From NCBI GenBank assembly GCA_900755685.1, contig CAAEHI010000048.1, forward strand, positions 23,016 to 87,015: a stretch of 64,000 nucleotides of DNA. The letters run 5' to 3'. Positions 56,533 to 64,000 of this stretch are shown one piece after another. This DNA is from an uncultured Collinsella sp. (GTDB taxonomy: Bacteria > Actinomycetota > Coriobacteriia > Coriobacteriales > Coriobacteriaceae). The number at the start of each line of letters is the position of its first letter. Position 1 is the stretch's first letter. The notes under the pieces are model-generated. The model ran no database searches and was not told the DNA's origin. It saw only the letters and a list, made by a program, of their open reading frames with translations. The position numbers were made by a program, and so were the translations under genes.

Positions 56533-59500
56533 GCGCCTCACCGCACCCCTGCGCCTTGGCGTTCATGATGAGCATCTGAAGACGGTTCTCCACGTTGGCG
56601 AAGCTCACGTCGGGATCGTAGTCGAGCGGCAGGAACTGCGCCGTGGGATACTGCTCCTTGAGCGCATGGATGAGCCCGCGCCCCACGACATGGTTGGGCA
56701 GACACCCGAACGGCTGCAGGATCACGAAGTTGCGGCAGCCGCGCTTGGCGTGCTCGAGGATCTCCGCCGGAATCAGCACGCCCTCGCCCGCATCGAACGT
56801 ATGGTGCAGGATCTTATCGCTCGCGCGCACGAGCTCGGGCATGCGCGTCGGCGGCTCGTAGAGCGGGCTCGCCGCGCCCAGGCGGTCGCAACGGTCGTGC
56901 GCGAGCTCGAACAGGTTGTCCGCCGTGGCGTACCAGGCCTTTTCGGGCAGCGACAGATCGACGTGGAACTCGCGCGACTGCGCATGCTTGTAGAAATAGG
57001 TCTTGCGGATCACGTCGGTCATGCGCGCCTCGATGACCTCGAGCCCGTTGTCCTCGAGGTAGCGCTCGATCTCGTGGTTGGCGCCGAGATGGAAATTGAG
57101 CAGGTACTCGCCCACGATGAGAACGGTCGGATGCGGGTTCGAGCGGTCGTACGGAACGGCGTCCATGATCGCAAGCGCGCGTTTGAAGCCCGTCGCCTGG
57201 CCTCTCAGCCCGGAGCGCTCCATGCCCTCGATAACCTCATCGAGCGCGCGGTCGAACGCAGCGTCCGCCGCGCCCTTCTCGAGCTCGTAGGGACGGATGC
57301 GCCTAAGCATGGCCTCGAGGGCATCGATCATGGGAAGACCGTAGGCGATCTGGATGCTCGGGCCAAGGCCGAGCTTGAAGCCCGGATGCGCATTGTGGGC
57401 ATCGACGTCGTCGTTGGTGAGCACCGGGACATAGTCGTATCCCGCGTCGTCGAGCGCGCGGCGCAGCAGGGGCATGTAGTGCGTCAGGCGGCAGTCGCCG
57501 ATATACTTGCCAGTCACCACGGCGACGTCGTGCGGGTCGTACTTACCGCTCTCGAGTGCCGCGAGCGCCTCGCCGATCACGATTTGCGCGGGGAAGCAGA
57601 TGTCGTTGTGCACATAGCGTTTGCCCAGGCGGATGGCATCCTCGCGCCCGATATCAAGGGCCTCGGCGCGCACGCCCTGATTGCGCATCGCCGCGGTCAT
57701 GAGCCTGCAGAACGCATGGGAGGTGTTGGGGACCAGCGCGATCTTGTCGTGCCGGTCGCGCTTGGTGTACTTGACCTTATACGGGTCGTCGAGCGGATGG
57801 ACCGCGTGCACCCGGGCGCCCTCGGCACGCTCCTCCGCGCGACGACGGTTGACCGACTCGATAAACGAACGCACGCGAATGCCCATGGGACCGGCGACGT
57901 CGCTCTCATCGAGCTTGATCATCATCGGAACCTTGGAGCCCATCTCGCCCATCATGCGCGCGATCTCGTCGGTGAGATACGCATCGTGGCCGCAGCCGAA
58001 GCTGCCCATCTGCACGAGCTCGAGCTCGGGCGTCGATGCGACGATGACCGCGCACGACAGCATGCGCGCATGGTAGTTGTTCACGATGTCGATGCGGCTG
58101 TTGGAAAGATCGACGTTGCAGACCCCCGGCACCGCATCGGGCGTCAGCACGGGGATGCCGCGCTCAGAGAAGAGCTTGGGCAGCCCGTGGTTGACCAGCG
58201 GGTCGTTGTGGTACGGGCGCGAAGCGATCACCACCGCGTAGCCGCCGTCCTCGCGCACGTTCTCGAGCACCTGCCTGCCGCGCAGCTGCAGCTGGCTCTC
58301 AAACGTCTGCTGCGCGCGGTCCGCCTGCTCGGTCGCCTTGGCAACCAGGTCGGCATCGATATCGAAGGTCTCCTTGCACCACGCCTTGAGCTGGCGGTTT
58401 CGGTCGCCCTCGTCGTACCAGTGGAACAGCGGCGTATCGAACGGAACGCCGAAACGTTCCTCCGGGTTATCGGAATTGCGCATCACGTAGGGGTATCCCT
58501 TTACGACGGCGCACATCCACTCGCTGGTAGAGGCGGTGTTTTCGGTGGGCACCGTCGTGATGATGGGCATGAAGATGCGGTCGACGCCGGCGTCGACGAG
58601 ATTGCGGATGTGCCCGTGGACGAGCTTGGCCGGGAAGCACACGGTGTCGGATGTGACGTGCGCCAGACCGCGCTCGTACATCGCCTTGGTGCTGCGTCCC
58701 GAGACGCGCACCTTAAAGCCGAGCGTGCTGAAGAACGTCGACCAGAACGGCATGGTGTCCCAGAACTCGAGCACACGGGGAATGCCGATCGTGACATCGC
58801 GCCCCCCGCAGACGGGAACCGTGGGGCACGACTCGAACAGCAGCTTCTCGCGGTCGACAAAGAGATTGGGGGCAGCCGCGGTCCGGTCGCGCCCCGTGCC
58901 GGGTGCCTGTGCTTCGCAAGCACCCTGCGGACGCAGCTCCTCCGCCGCGGGAACCTCGCGCACGAGCTCATCCCATGAGATGGCGCCGCCGCGCGGGCAG
59001 CGATTGCCCGTGACGTAAAGCGAGCCGTCGCCAAATGCCACGACCGCGCGCTGGCAGCGGTTGTTGCACCGACGGCAGGTAACGCCGCCGAACTCGCGAT
59101 GCTCGAAGCGCTCCACGGCATCGAGCCCGATAAACGACGTGCCGGCGTCGCCCTTGCGGCATTCCTCGCGCGCGAGCAGGGCGATACCGATAGCGCCCAT
59201 CAGCCCCGGGTGGGGCGCACGCGTGACGGGTTTGCCCAGATACTGCTCGAATGCGCGCAGCACCGCGTCGTTTCGGAACGTGCCGCCCTGGACGACGACT
59301 TTGTCGCCCAGACGGTTGAGATTTGAAACGCGAATGACCTTGGTGAACACGTTCTCGATAATCGAACGGCAGAGACCGGCCATGATGTCGCCCGGACCCT
59401 TACCGCGCCGCTGCTCGGAAACGACGCTGCTGTTCATGAACACCGTGCAGCGGCTGCCGAGAACGGCGGGGGCTTTGGACGAAAATGCCTCGGTCGCGAT

Positions 59501-60955
59501 ATCCTCAACGGCTATTCCGAGGTTTTTGGCAAAACCCTCGAGGAACGAGCCGCAGCCCGCAGAGCACGCCTCGTTGACGACGATATCGGTCAGCACGCCG
59601 TGGTTGAGCCAGATGGCCTTCATATCCTGTCCGCCGATGTCGAGCACGAAGGTCGCATCGGGAACGCATGCGCACGCGGCGCGGGCGTGCGCGACCGTCT
59701 CGACCGTATGGTAGTCGGCGTGGAACGCGCGCGCGAAAAGCTCCTCGCCGTATCCCGTGGTGCCCACGGCATCGATCGCAAGCGTGACTCCCGCTGTCTC
59801 CCAGCGGTTCTTCAAGCTGACAAGACCCTGTTGGGCGACGTCGAGCGGTCTGCCGTTATTAGACGCGTAGAACGAATCGACAAGCTCACCCGCCTCATCG
59901 ACCAGGGCGAACTTGGTCGTCGTGCTCCCCGAATCGATACCGAGCGCCACACGCACCGTCTCTCCGGGCGCATACGCATCCGGACCCTTTGCCGGCGTCT
60001 CTTTGCCATGGCGTGCCGTAAAATCCTCCTGCTCGGCAGGTGTGGCAAAAAAGGGCTGGGCAAGACGTCCCTCCCCGCTTGCGGGCGCGACCGTCTCGAG
60101 CTTATCCAGCCGGACAAAAGCGTCGGGAAGGTCGATCGGTTGGGACGATGCGAACATGTCGGTCAGCGACAGGGCGGCACCGCGCGCGACCATGATCTGC
60201 GGATCGCGCGGGACGATAACCTGATCGTCCGATAGATTCAGTTGCTCCCGGAACACGCGGACCAGCGTGGGGTTGTAGGCGAGCGTACCGCCCTCGAAGA
60301 TTACCGGCGGCTCGATGTCGATACCCTGGGCCAGACCGCCGATCGTTTGGCGGGCGACCGCGTGAAGCGCCGAAAGCGCCAGGTCGGTGGTAGGAATGCC
60401 CTCGTTGAGCAGCGGCTGGATATCGGTCTTTGCGTACACGCCGCAGCGGCCCGAGACTTCGTGGACGGTCGTTCCCCGGCTTGCGAGCTGCTCGAACTCG
60501 CCCGATTCGGTGCCGACCCCCATGAGCTTTGCCATCTCGTCGATAAATGCACCGGTACCGCCTGCGCACGAGCCGTTCATGCGCATGTCGGCAACCTCGA
60601 TGTCTCCCTTATCGTTGGTGCGGAAGAAGATCATCTTAGCGTCTTGGCCGCCCAGCTCGATTGCGCAGCGCGTCTGCGGATAGAACCTGCTGATCGCGAG
60701 CGCGTTGGCGACCACCTCCTGAACGTACGAGGCGCCCAGCGCGGTCGCGATATCGCGCGCACCCGAGCCGGTCACCGCAACGCGCAGCGACTCATGGGGA
60801 AAGCGCTCGGCGAGCTCGCCGAGCATGGCGCGCACGCTCGCTGTCTGACACGCCCCGTGGCGGCGATATCCCCACCACGCCTCGGTCATATCCTCGTGCA
60901 TCGCGTAAACTTTGGTCGTCGTCGACCCTACGTCCAGTCCTACTAGCAACGCCAT
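56516..60955 (-). CDS. Giant 2-hydroxyacyl-CoA dehydratase activase-like protein (BadF/BcrA family, DUF2229)
   Basis: 1479 residues, ATG at 60955 after GGAGC. Two ASKHA ATPase domains lie in tandem: residues 1-~280 (LVGLDVGSTTTKVYAM, MNGSCAGGTGAFIDEMA) and ~335-600 (ALGIDSGSTTTKFALV, NEACSAGCGSFLEGFA); the Cys in each GxG loop can hold a [4Fe-4S] cluster. A Cys-rich segment follows (VTCRRCNNRCQRAVVAF), then a DUF2229-type region (~700-900) and dehydratase-like domains to the end. Activases use ATP to drive electrons into 2-hydroxyacyl-CoA dehydratases. These all-in-one proteins are common in anaerobes but their substrate is unknown. Coupled to a TetR gene. Confidence 0.9.
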   Translation of the reverse strand: MALLVGLDVGSTTTKVYAMHEDMTEAWWGYRRHGACQTASVRAMLGELAERFPHESLRVAVTGSGARDIATALGASYVQEVVANALAISRFYPQTRCAIELGGQDAKMIFFRTNDKGDIEVADMRMNGSCAGGTGAFIDEMAKLMGVGTESGEFEQLASRGTTVHEVSGRCGVYAKTDIQPLLNEGIPTTDLALSALHAVARQTIGGLAQGIDIEPPVIFEGGTLAYNPTLVRVFREQLNLSDDQVIVPRDPQIMVARGAALSLTDMFASSQPIDLPDAFVRLDKLETVAPASGEGRLAQPFFATPAEQEDFTARHGKETPAKGPDAYAPGETVRVALGIDSGSTTTKFALVDEAGELVDSFYASNNGRPLDVAQQGLVSLKNRWETAGVTLAIDAVGTTGYGEELFARAFHADYHTVETVAHARAACACVPDATFVLDIGGQDMKAIWLNHGVLTDIVVNEACSAGCGSFLEGFAKNLGIAVEDIATEAFSSKAPAVLGSRCTVFMNSSVVSEQRRGKGPGDIMAGLCRSIIENVFTKVIRVSNLNRLGDKVVVQGGTFRNDAVLRAFEQYLGKPVTRAPHPGLMGAIGIALLAREECRKGDAGTSFIGLDAVERFEHREFGGVTCRRCNNRCQRAVVAFGDGSLYVTGNRCPRGGAISWDELVREVPAAEELRPQGACEAQAPGTGRDRTAAAPNLFVDREKLLFESCPTVPVCGGRDVTIGIPRVLEFWDTMPFWSTFFSTLGFKVRVSGRSTKAMYERGLAHVTSDTVCFPAKLVHGHIRNLVDAGVDRIFMPIITTVPTENTASTSEWMCAVVKGYPYVMRNSDNPEERFGVPFDTPLFHWYDEGDRNRQLKAWCKETFDIDADLVAKATEQADRAQQTFESQLQLRGRQVLENVREDGGYAVVIASRPYHNDPLVNHGLPKLFSERGIPVLTPDAVPGVCNVDLSNSRIDIVNNYHARMLSCAVIVASTPELELVQMGSFGCGHDAYLTDEIARMMGEMGSKVPMMIKLDESDVAGPMGIRVRSFIESVNRRRAEERAEGARVHAVHPLDDPYKVKYTKRDRHDKIALVPNTSHAFCRLMTAAMRNQGVRAEALDIGREDAIRLGKRYVHNDICFPAQIVIGEALAALESGKYDPHDVAVVTGKYIGDCRLTHYMPLLRRALDDAGYDYVPVLTNDDVDAHNAHPGFKLGLGPSIQIAYGLPMIDALEAMLRRIRPYELEKGAADAAFDRALDEVIEGMERSGLRGQATGFKRALAIMDAVPYDRSNPHPTVLIVGEYLLNFHLGANHEIERYLEDNGLEVIEARMTDVIRKTYFYKHAQSREFHVDLSLPEKAWYATADNLFELAHDRCDRLGAASPLYEPPTRMPELVRASDKILHHTFDAGEGVLIPAEILEHAKRGCRNFVILQPFGCLPNHVVGRGLIHALKEQYPTAQFLPLDYDPDVSFANVENRLQMLIMNAKAQGCGEAHGETA

Positions 60956-61004
60956 AATGCTCCGTCTCTCGCATTTTTCCTGCTAGAGATATACCACTCT
61001 ACGT

Positions 61005-61025
61005 AATACAACAGACTGTTGTATT
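61005..61025. promoter_or_regulatory. 21-bp palindrome, probable TetR operator
   Basis: AATACAACA-GAC-TGTTGTATT, a perfect 9-base inverted repeat 50-70 bases before the activase start. The TetR gene is the last gene of that operon. No other large palindrome lies in the promoter region. Confidence 0.7.
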
Positions 61026-61037
61026 TAAACTCCGTAT

Positions 61038-61070
61038 AAAAAGCGGCTGCCGAAACGCTTCAGCAGCCGC
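61038..61070 (-). terminator. Terminator after the DUF2798-like gene
   Basis: GCGGCTGC / GCAGCCGC stem with inner GAA/TTC pairs, followed on the minus strand by TTTTTATAC. The 165 bases between it and the gene stop (61073-61236) show no further feature. Confidence 0.85.
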
Positions 61071-61236
61071 CGAATGCACCAACAGATTGTTCTGCGCGCT
61101 AGCACGTCGGGCAACGGAGCAGCACGGGCCCTCCGGTCATGCGCACCGCTCACGCCCGCGATGTCGCCGAGAGAGCTATCCACGCTTAGGGCTCCAACCA
61201 AGCAAGTCGCCCGCGCTCAGCAGATCCCTAAGCGAG

Positions 61237-61785
61237 CTACTCGCACTCAGGAGCCATAGCCTGCTCCAAGAGCTCGGCATGCTCCTCCTCGAAAACCGTC
61301 CCCACAGGGAAGGCGCGACGGAAGACGAAGTGGGAAATCGGACCGGCTACCAAAAGGTTCCACGGCAGCGCCATCACAAAATTATGCGGGATGTTGATCA
61401 TCCAGATCGCGGGCACGGAATACAGGTTCGCAAGGATGCCGCCGGGCATGTGCGTCAGACCCTCGCACGCGCCGTAAAGCGACATGATGATGACCATGGG
61501 AACGACCATGCAGGAGCTGACGGCGAGCGTCATGGCAAGTGGCGAGCTCTTGCCCGGCGTGACCAAGTGCTTAAAGGCGAAACCCTTGGCGAGCGGGCTG
61601 GCGACGAACCAGTCGCAGCACATGGCAAAAATGTAGGCAACGGGGAAGCCGAGCCACGCAGCGGCAACAACCTCGCCGTTGATGGCCCCGTGCTGCAGGG
61701 CAACGCTGTAGATGCTCATCCAGAGCACCATGCAAAAGCACATGATAAAGGTGAACAGCAGGCTCTCTCGTTTGTTGATAGGCAT
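61237..61785 (-). CDS. DUF2798-like integral membrane protein
   Basis: 182 residues from the ATG at 61785 (AGAGGAA upstream); the longer frame reads through the upstream hairpin. Four hydrophobic segments, arranged as two similar halves: RESLLFTFIMCFCMVLWMSI / WLGFPVAYIFAMCCDWFVAS and SPLAMTLAVSSCMVVPMVII / IPHNFVMALPWNLLVAGPIS. This internal repeat, with P-x-x-A-x at the second helix of each half, is characteristic of DUF2798. Function is unknown in the family. A terminator-type hairpin lies in its leader. Confidence 0.85.
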   Translation of the reverse strand: MPINKRESLLFTFIMCFCMVLWMSIYSVALQHGAINGEVVAAAWLGFPVAYIFAMCCDWFVASPLAKGFAFKHLVTPGKSSPLAMTLAVSSCMVVPMVIIMSLYGACEGLTHMPGGILANLYSVPAIWMINIPHNFVMALPWNLLVAGPISHFVFRRAFPVGTVFEEEHAELLEQAMAPECE

Positions 61786-61828
61786 AAAGGGCAGATTCCT
61801 CTCTGTGTTGTGCCGCGGCGCCACGCAA

Positions 61829-61880
61829 CAAAAACGGGCGGGCAAGATGGAGCTGTTGGAACTTCATCTCGCCCGCCCGT
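61829..61880 (-). terminator. Terminator-like hairpin in the leader of the DUF2798 gene
   Basis: Perfect ACGGGCGGGC / GCCCGCCCGT arms extended by ATGAAG/ATCTT-type pairing, followed on the minus strand by TTTTTGTTG. It lies 44 bases before the ATG, with no complete gene upstream on that transcript for 200 bases, so it is likely an attenuator. Confidence 0.7.
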
Positions 61881-61995
61881 GGTACGCGCGTCTGCGACTA
61901 CTTATGTGGTGGAACCAGCCTAGCACGAAACGCATGCGCTTCGTAAGCGTTGAGTTTATGAAGATGCAGGGCACCGATAATCCCCCGACCCCATA

Positions 61996-62062
61996 AGTTG
62001 CGGTGGAATACGGACTGTTTTGACCCTTTAAGCAGCAATTCAGTCCCTATTTCACCGCAACT
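61996..62062. repeat. Palindromic element, family C, copy 3
   Basis: Arms AGTTGCGGTGGAATA and its complement with one mismatch. The inner stem differs from copies 1 and 2 (GGACTG / CAGTCC instead of GTTCC / GGAAC), a fully compensated change. Same 67-bp length. Immediately followed by a small GGTGCAAAGTAACCTGTCCC hairpin before the exporter stop. Confidence 0.88.
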
Positions 62063-62098
62063 CATTTGGTGCAAAGTAACCTGTCCCCCTTGTACCAA

Positions 62099-63667
62099 TT
62101 AGCTGGTGTGGCGCCAGCGAGGGTCGGTGAGCGTACGCGCCACACCCAGCCCAACGGGCAGAAACGCTACGATGAGCACTGCGCGCACAAACCAGCCGAG
62201 CATATTGACTGTGTCGAAGGTGCACATGTAATACATAGAGCGATAGAGATACAGACCGGGCACCATAATGACAATCGAAGGCACCGTGAGGGCGATGCGC
62301 GGGTAGGTGAGCTTGACTTCGGCCAAGCTTGCCAGCAGACCCGATACCAGCGCACCGATAAACGCTGCTGCCTCGGGAGGCATTCCCGTGCTGAGGCCCA
62401 GGAAGGGAATCATCGTCGGCGCATCGACAAGGGTCAGACGCAGGGTATTGGACACGGCGCCGATCAGCCCAGCTGCCGCGGCCATCTTTACCGGGCTGTT
62501 GAACATCACCGAGAAGCCGAATACGCCAACGAAGCTCATCACCACGCGCAGGAGCGTAAGAGCAAGCGGCGAAAGGCCGAGCGGCGCAAAGTCGTCCGGC
62601 GCCAGGCCAACACACTCGGCAACCATCCAACCTACGAGCGTCGCCATCACAATAATCGATACGGCATATGACAGACGTTCGATACCGCTTCGCATGTCGA
62701 GCTTAGCGATGTCGAGACCTGCCGTAATGAGCGGAAAGCCGGGAATCACAAAGAGCATGGCGCCGATATAGCCTTCTTGGTGCGACATTGCCCCCGGTAT
62801 GACCTGGCCAAGGCCGAGCAATGCCAGCAGATACGAAACGCAAGCGAGCGCAACGCCGGTCGTCAGCGCGCTGAACTGACCAAGGCCTTGCTTGAGAATA
62901 TGGGAGCGGGCAAAGTTGCCGACACCCGCGCCCACGAACGCGCATGCCATCTCAATAGGACCGCCGCCGAGCAAAAAAACGAAGGCGCCACAGGCGCAGG
63001 CCGCCGCAAGGCCCTGTTGCCAAGGCACGTAATCAGGTTTTGAACTCTCAACGGTCTTGAGCATCTCGTGATACTCGTGCACCGTGAAGCGACGACCATA
63101 GGTCTCGATTTCCTTGAGGAAACTCTCCATCATCCAAATGCGATGGGTATTGACGCCGGTTGTGGGCAAGCTGACGACCTCGTTAAAGCAGTGGCCATCT
63201 TCGATGCAGGTGCACTCAAACGATAGGAGACTTAAGTCAACGTGGATGGTCACACCGAGTACGGCGGCGACGCGATTCATGGTATCGCGCACGCGCCAGG
63301 CACCCGTTCCGCTCGCGAGCATAAGCATACCGGTGCGGCAGATGATGGATGATTTATCGGTGAGCGGCGCATCGACGGCAAGTTCATCGCCTGCCGTCAC
63401 GATCTGGTGCCAGTCAGTTTTCATATGGAGCGCGCCGGCACGAACGCCGTGGTGCATGGGGGCTCTCGAAAGCAGCGAGTTAAGGCGCGAAGACTGTGGG
63501 GACTCCGTTGATTCGTCCTCAACCTCATCAGTCTCTTCATCGACCAGATCAAAGGAATCAAGCGGCGCTGGCTCGCGGCGGTCGATCAGCTCCTCGTCCT
63601 CATCATCAAAGTAGTTGAACTGATCGAGCATGTCCTCTTCAATCGCGCGCTCGCTCGCATCGTCCAT
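62099..63667 (-). CDS. ThrE-type threonine/serine exporter family protein
   Basis: 522 residues, ATG at 63667 after GGGAGC. A very acidic N-terminal tail (~1-60) precedes the soluble part of the DUF1212 domain (TGMLMLASGTGAWRVRDTMN, TGVNTHRIWMMESF). Then come about ten membrane helices: a first set (GLAAACACGAFVFLLGG, IPGFPLITAGLDIAKLDM) and a second DUF3815-type set (LTVPSIVIMVPGLYLYRSMY). Both parts fused in one chain is the ThrE arrangement. It exports threonine, serine or, in some family members, organic acids. Monocistronic. Confidence 0.9.
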   Translation of the reverse strand: MDDASERAIEEDMLDQFNYFDDEDEELIDRREPAPLDSFDLVDEETDEVEDESTESPQSSRLNSLLSRAPMHHGVRAGALHMKTDWHQIVTAGDELAVDAPLTDKSSIICRTGMLMLASGTGAWRVRDTMNRVAAVLGVTIHVDLSLLSFECTCIEDGHCFNEVVSLPTTGVNTHRIWMMESFLKEIETYGRRFTVHEYHEMLKTVESSKPDYVPWQQGLAAACACGAFVFLLGGGPIEMACAFVGAGVGNFARSHILKQGLGQFSALTTGVALACVSYLLALLGLGQVIPGAMSHQEGYIGAMLFVIPGFPLITAGLDIAKLDMRSGIERLSYAVSIIVMATLVGWMVAECVGLAPDDFAPLGLSPLALTLLRVVMSFVGVFGFSVMFNSPVKMAAAAGLIGAVSNTLRLTLVDAPTMIPFLGLSTGMPPEAAAFIGALVSGLLASLAEVKLTYPRIALTVPSIVIMVPGLYLYRSMYYMCTFDTVNMLGWFVRAVLIVAFLPVGLGVARTLTDPRWRHTS

Positions 63668-63771
63668 CCCGGTGCTCCCTTCCTATCGACTAACCCCCAT
63701 CCTAAACAGCGACGGCTAAAGGAAACATAAAAGAGACGGCTGTCATGCGAGCCATGCGCGCAATAGCCATT

Positions 63772-63860
63772 GAGTAGTCATTGGGGACGTTCTTGAATGA
63801 CTAGTCGTTTAAGAACGTCCCCAACGACTAGTCGTTTAAGAACGTCCCCAATGACTACTC
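63772..63860. repeat. Inverted/tandem repeat, family H
   Basis: GAGTAGTCATTGGGGACGTT (left, from 63772) is complementary to the sequence ending at 63860. Between them, CGACTAGTCGTTTAAGAACG plus TCCCCAA is repeated twice in tandem at a 27-base spacing. The left arm can pair with either right copy, giving two alternative hairpins. The 104 bases between it and the exporter start hold only the presumed promoter. Confidence 0.85.
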
Positions 63861-63898
63861 CGACAACGTCGATGTATTGGCAACGCCAGCGAGCGGGT

Positions 63899-63985
63899 CG
63901 CATTTGTGACAAGGTGACGTGAAACGAAAGGGCGCTGACCTTCTGGTCGCGCCCTTGAAGTTGAACGTCAGATTGTCCAAATGCG
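63899..63985. repeat. Long hairpin element, related to family A, copy 3
   Basis: GCATTTG / CAAATGC, GACAA / TTGTC, TGACGT / ACGTCA, internal-loop strands GAAACGA and GAAGTTGA, inner stem AAGGGCG / CGCCCTT, tip GACC-TTCT-GGTC. The architecture and the GAAA...TTGA loop resemble the two elements at 43493-43699, but the match is partial. 15 bases follow to the window edge. Confidence 0.7.
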
Positions 63986-64000
63986 GCCCGCGCAGCGTCG

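Noticed and set aside
56399..58978. 859-codon plus-strand frame opposite the activase gene
   Set aside because: Antisense shadow; the minus-strand protein has full, ordered motifs throughout.
61073..61236. Small RNA or gene in the 165 bases after the DUF2798-like stop
   Set aside because: No frame with a start and ribosome site, no strong fold and no promoter was visible; probably 3' untranslated sequence before the terminator.

Overview
The window looks like a chromosomal segment of a high-GC, anaerobic, gut-type actinomycete of the class Coriobacteriia, most likely Collinsella or a close relative. Grounds: high GC with GTG and TTG starts, an actinobacterial-type insertion in RpoC, a LAXTG-type sorting signal on a surface nucleotidase, a FeoA-FeoB fusion, an oxygen-sensitive 2-hydroxyacyl-CoA dehydratase activase, and dense intergenic palindromes. 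The species is inferred, not proven.

The minus strand carries a broken form of the ancient information-processing supercluster. Read from high to low coordinates it runs clpC, disA-ispD-ispF-cysS, rlmB-yacP, tRNA-Thr(TGT), tRNA-Tyr/tRNA-Thr(GGT)/tRNA-Met-tuf, rpmG-tRNA-Trp-secE-nusG-rplK-rplA, rplJ-rplL, rpoB-rpoC, rpsL. Other genes sit at the joints. A PIN toxin-antitoxin pair, pepD, hipBA and mntP lie between clpC and disA. An HTH-HipA fusion and hairpin arrays lie between yacP and the tRNAs. About 21 kb of metabolic and transport genes separate rplA from rplJ. galU lies between rplL and rpoB, and an ECF sigma/anti-sigma pair between rpoC and rpsL.

The 21-kb insert (13.5-35 kb) holds an aminotransferase, a hypothetical protein, a DNA-deoxyinosine glycosylase-like protein, an alpha-amylase-family enzyme, an MFS exporter, FeoAB, an alpha/beta hydrolase, a PTS IIA protein, AsnS, a WYL-type regulator, an aromatic-amino-acid-type ABC transporter (lipoprotein, permease, ATPase), a wall-anchored 5'-nucleotidase, an MscS channel, and a cytosolic ParB-like/BMP fusion overlapping a metallophosphoesterase. 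The right end (55.8-63.7 kb) has a 1479-residue acyl-CoA dehydratase activase-like protein overlapping a TetR gene, a DUF2798-like membrane protein and a ThrE-type exporter.

Two things stand out. First, RpoC ends in a domain that closely resembles the C-terminal domain of the RNA polymerase alpha subunit, including the Arg and Asn that contact DNA in alpha. Second, intergenic space is filled with at least seven families of palindromic or repeated elements. Some have a conserved tip with arms private to each copy, some have conserved arms with variable loops, and some are tandem hairpins at exact periods of 62 bp or about 80 bp. Compensatory base changes in several families indicate selection for pairing.
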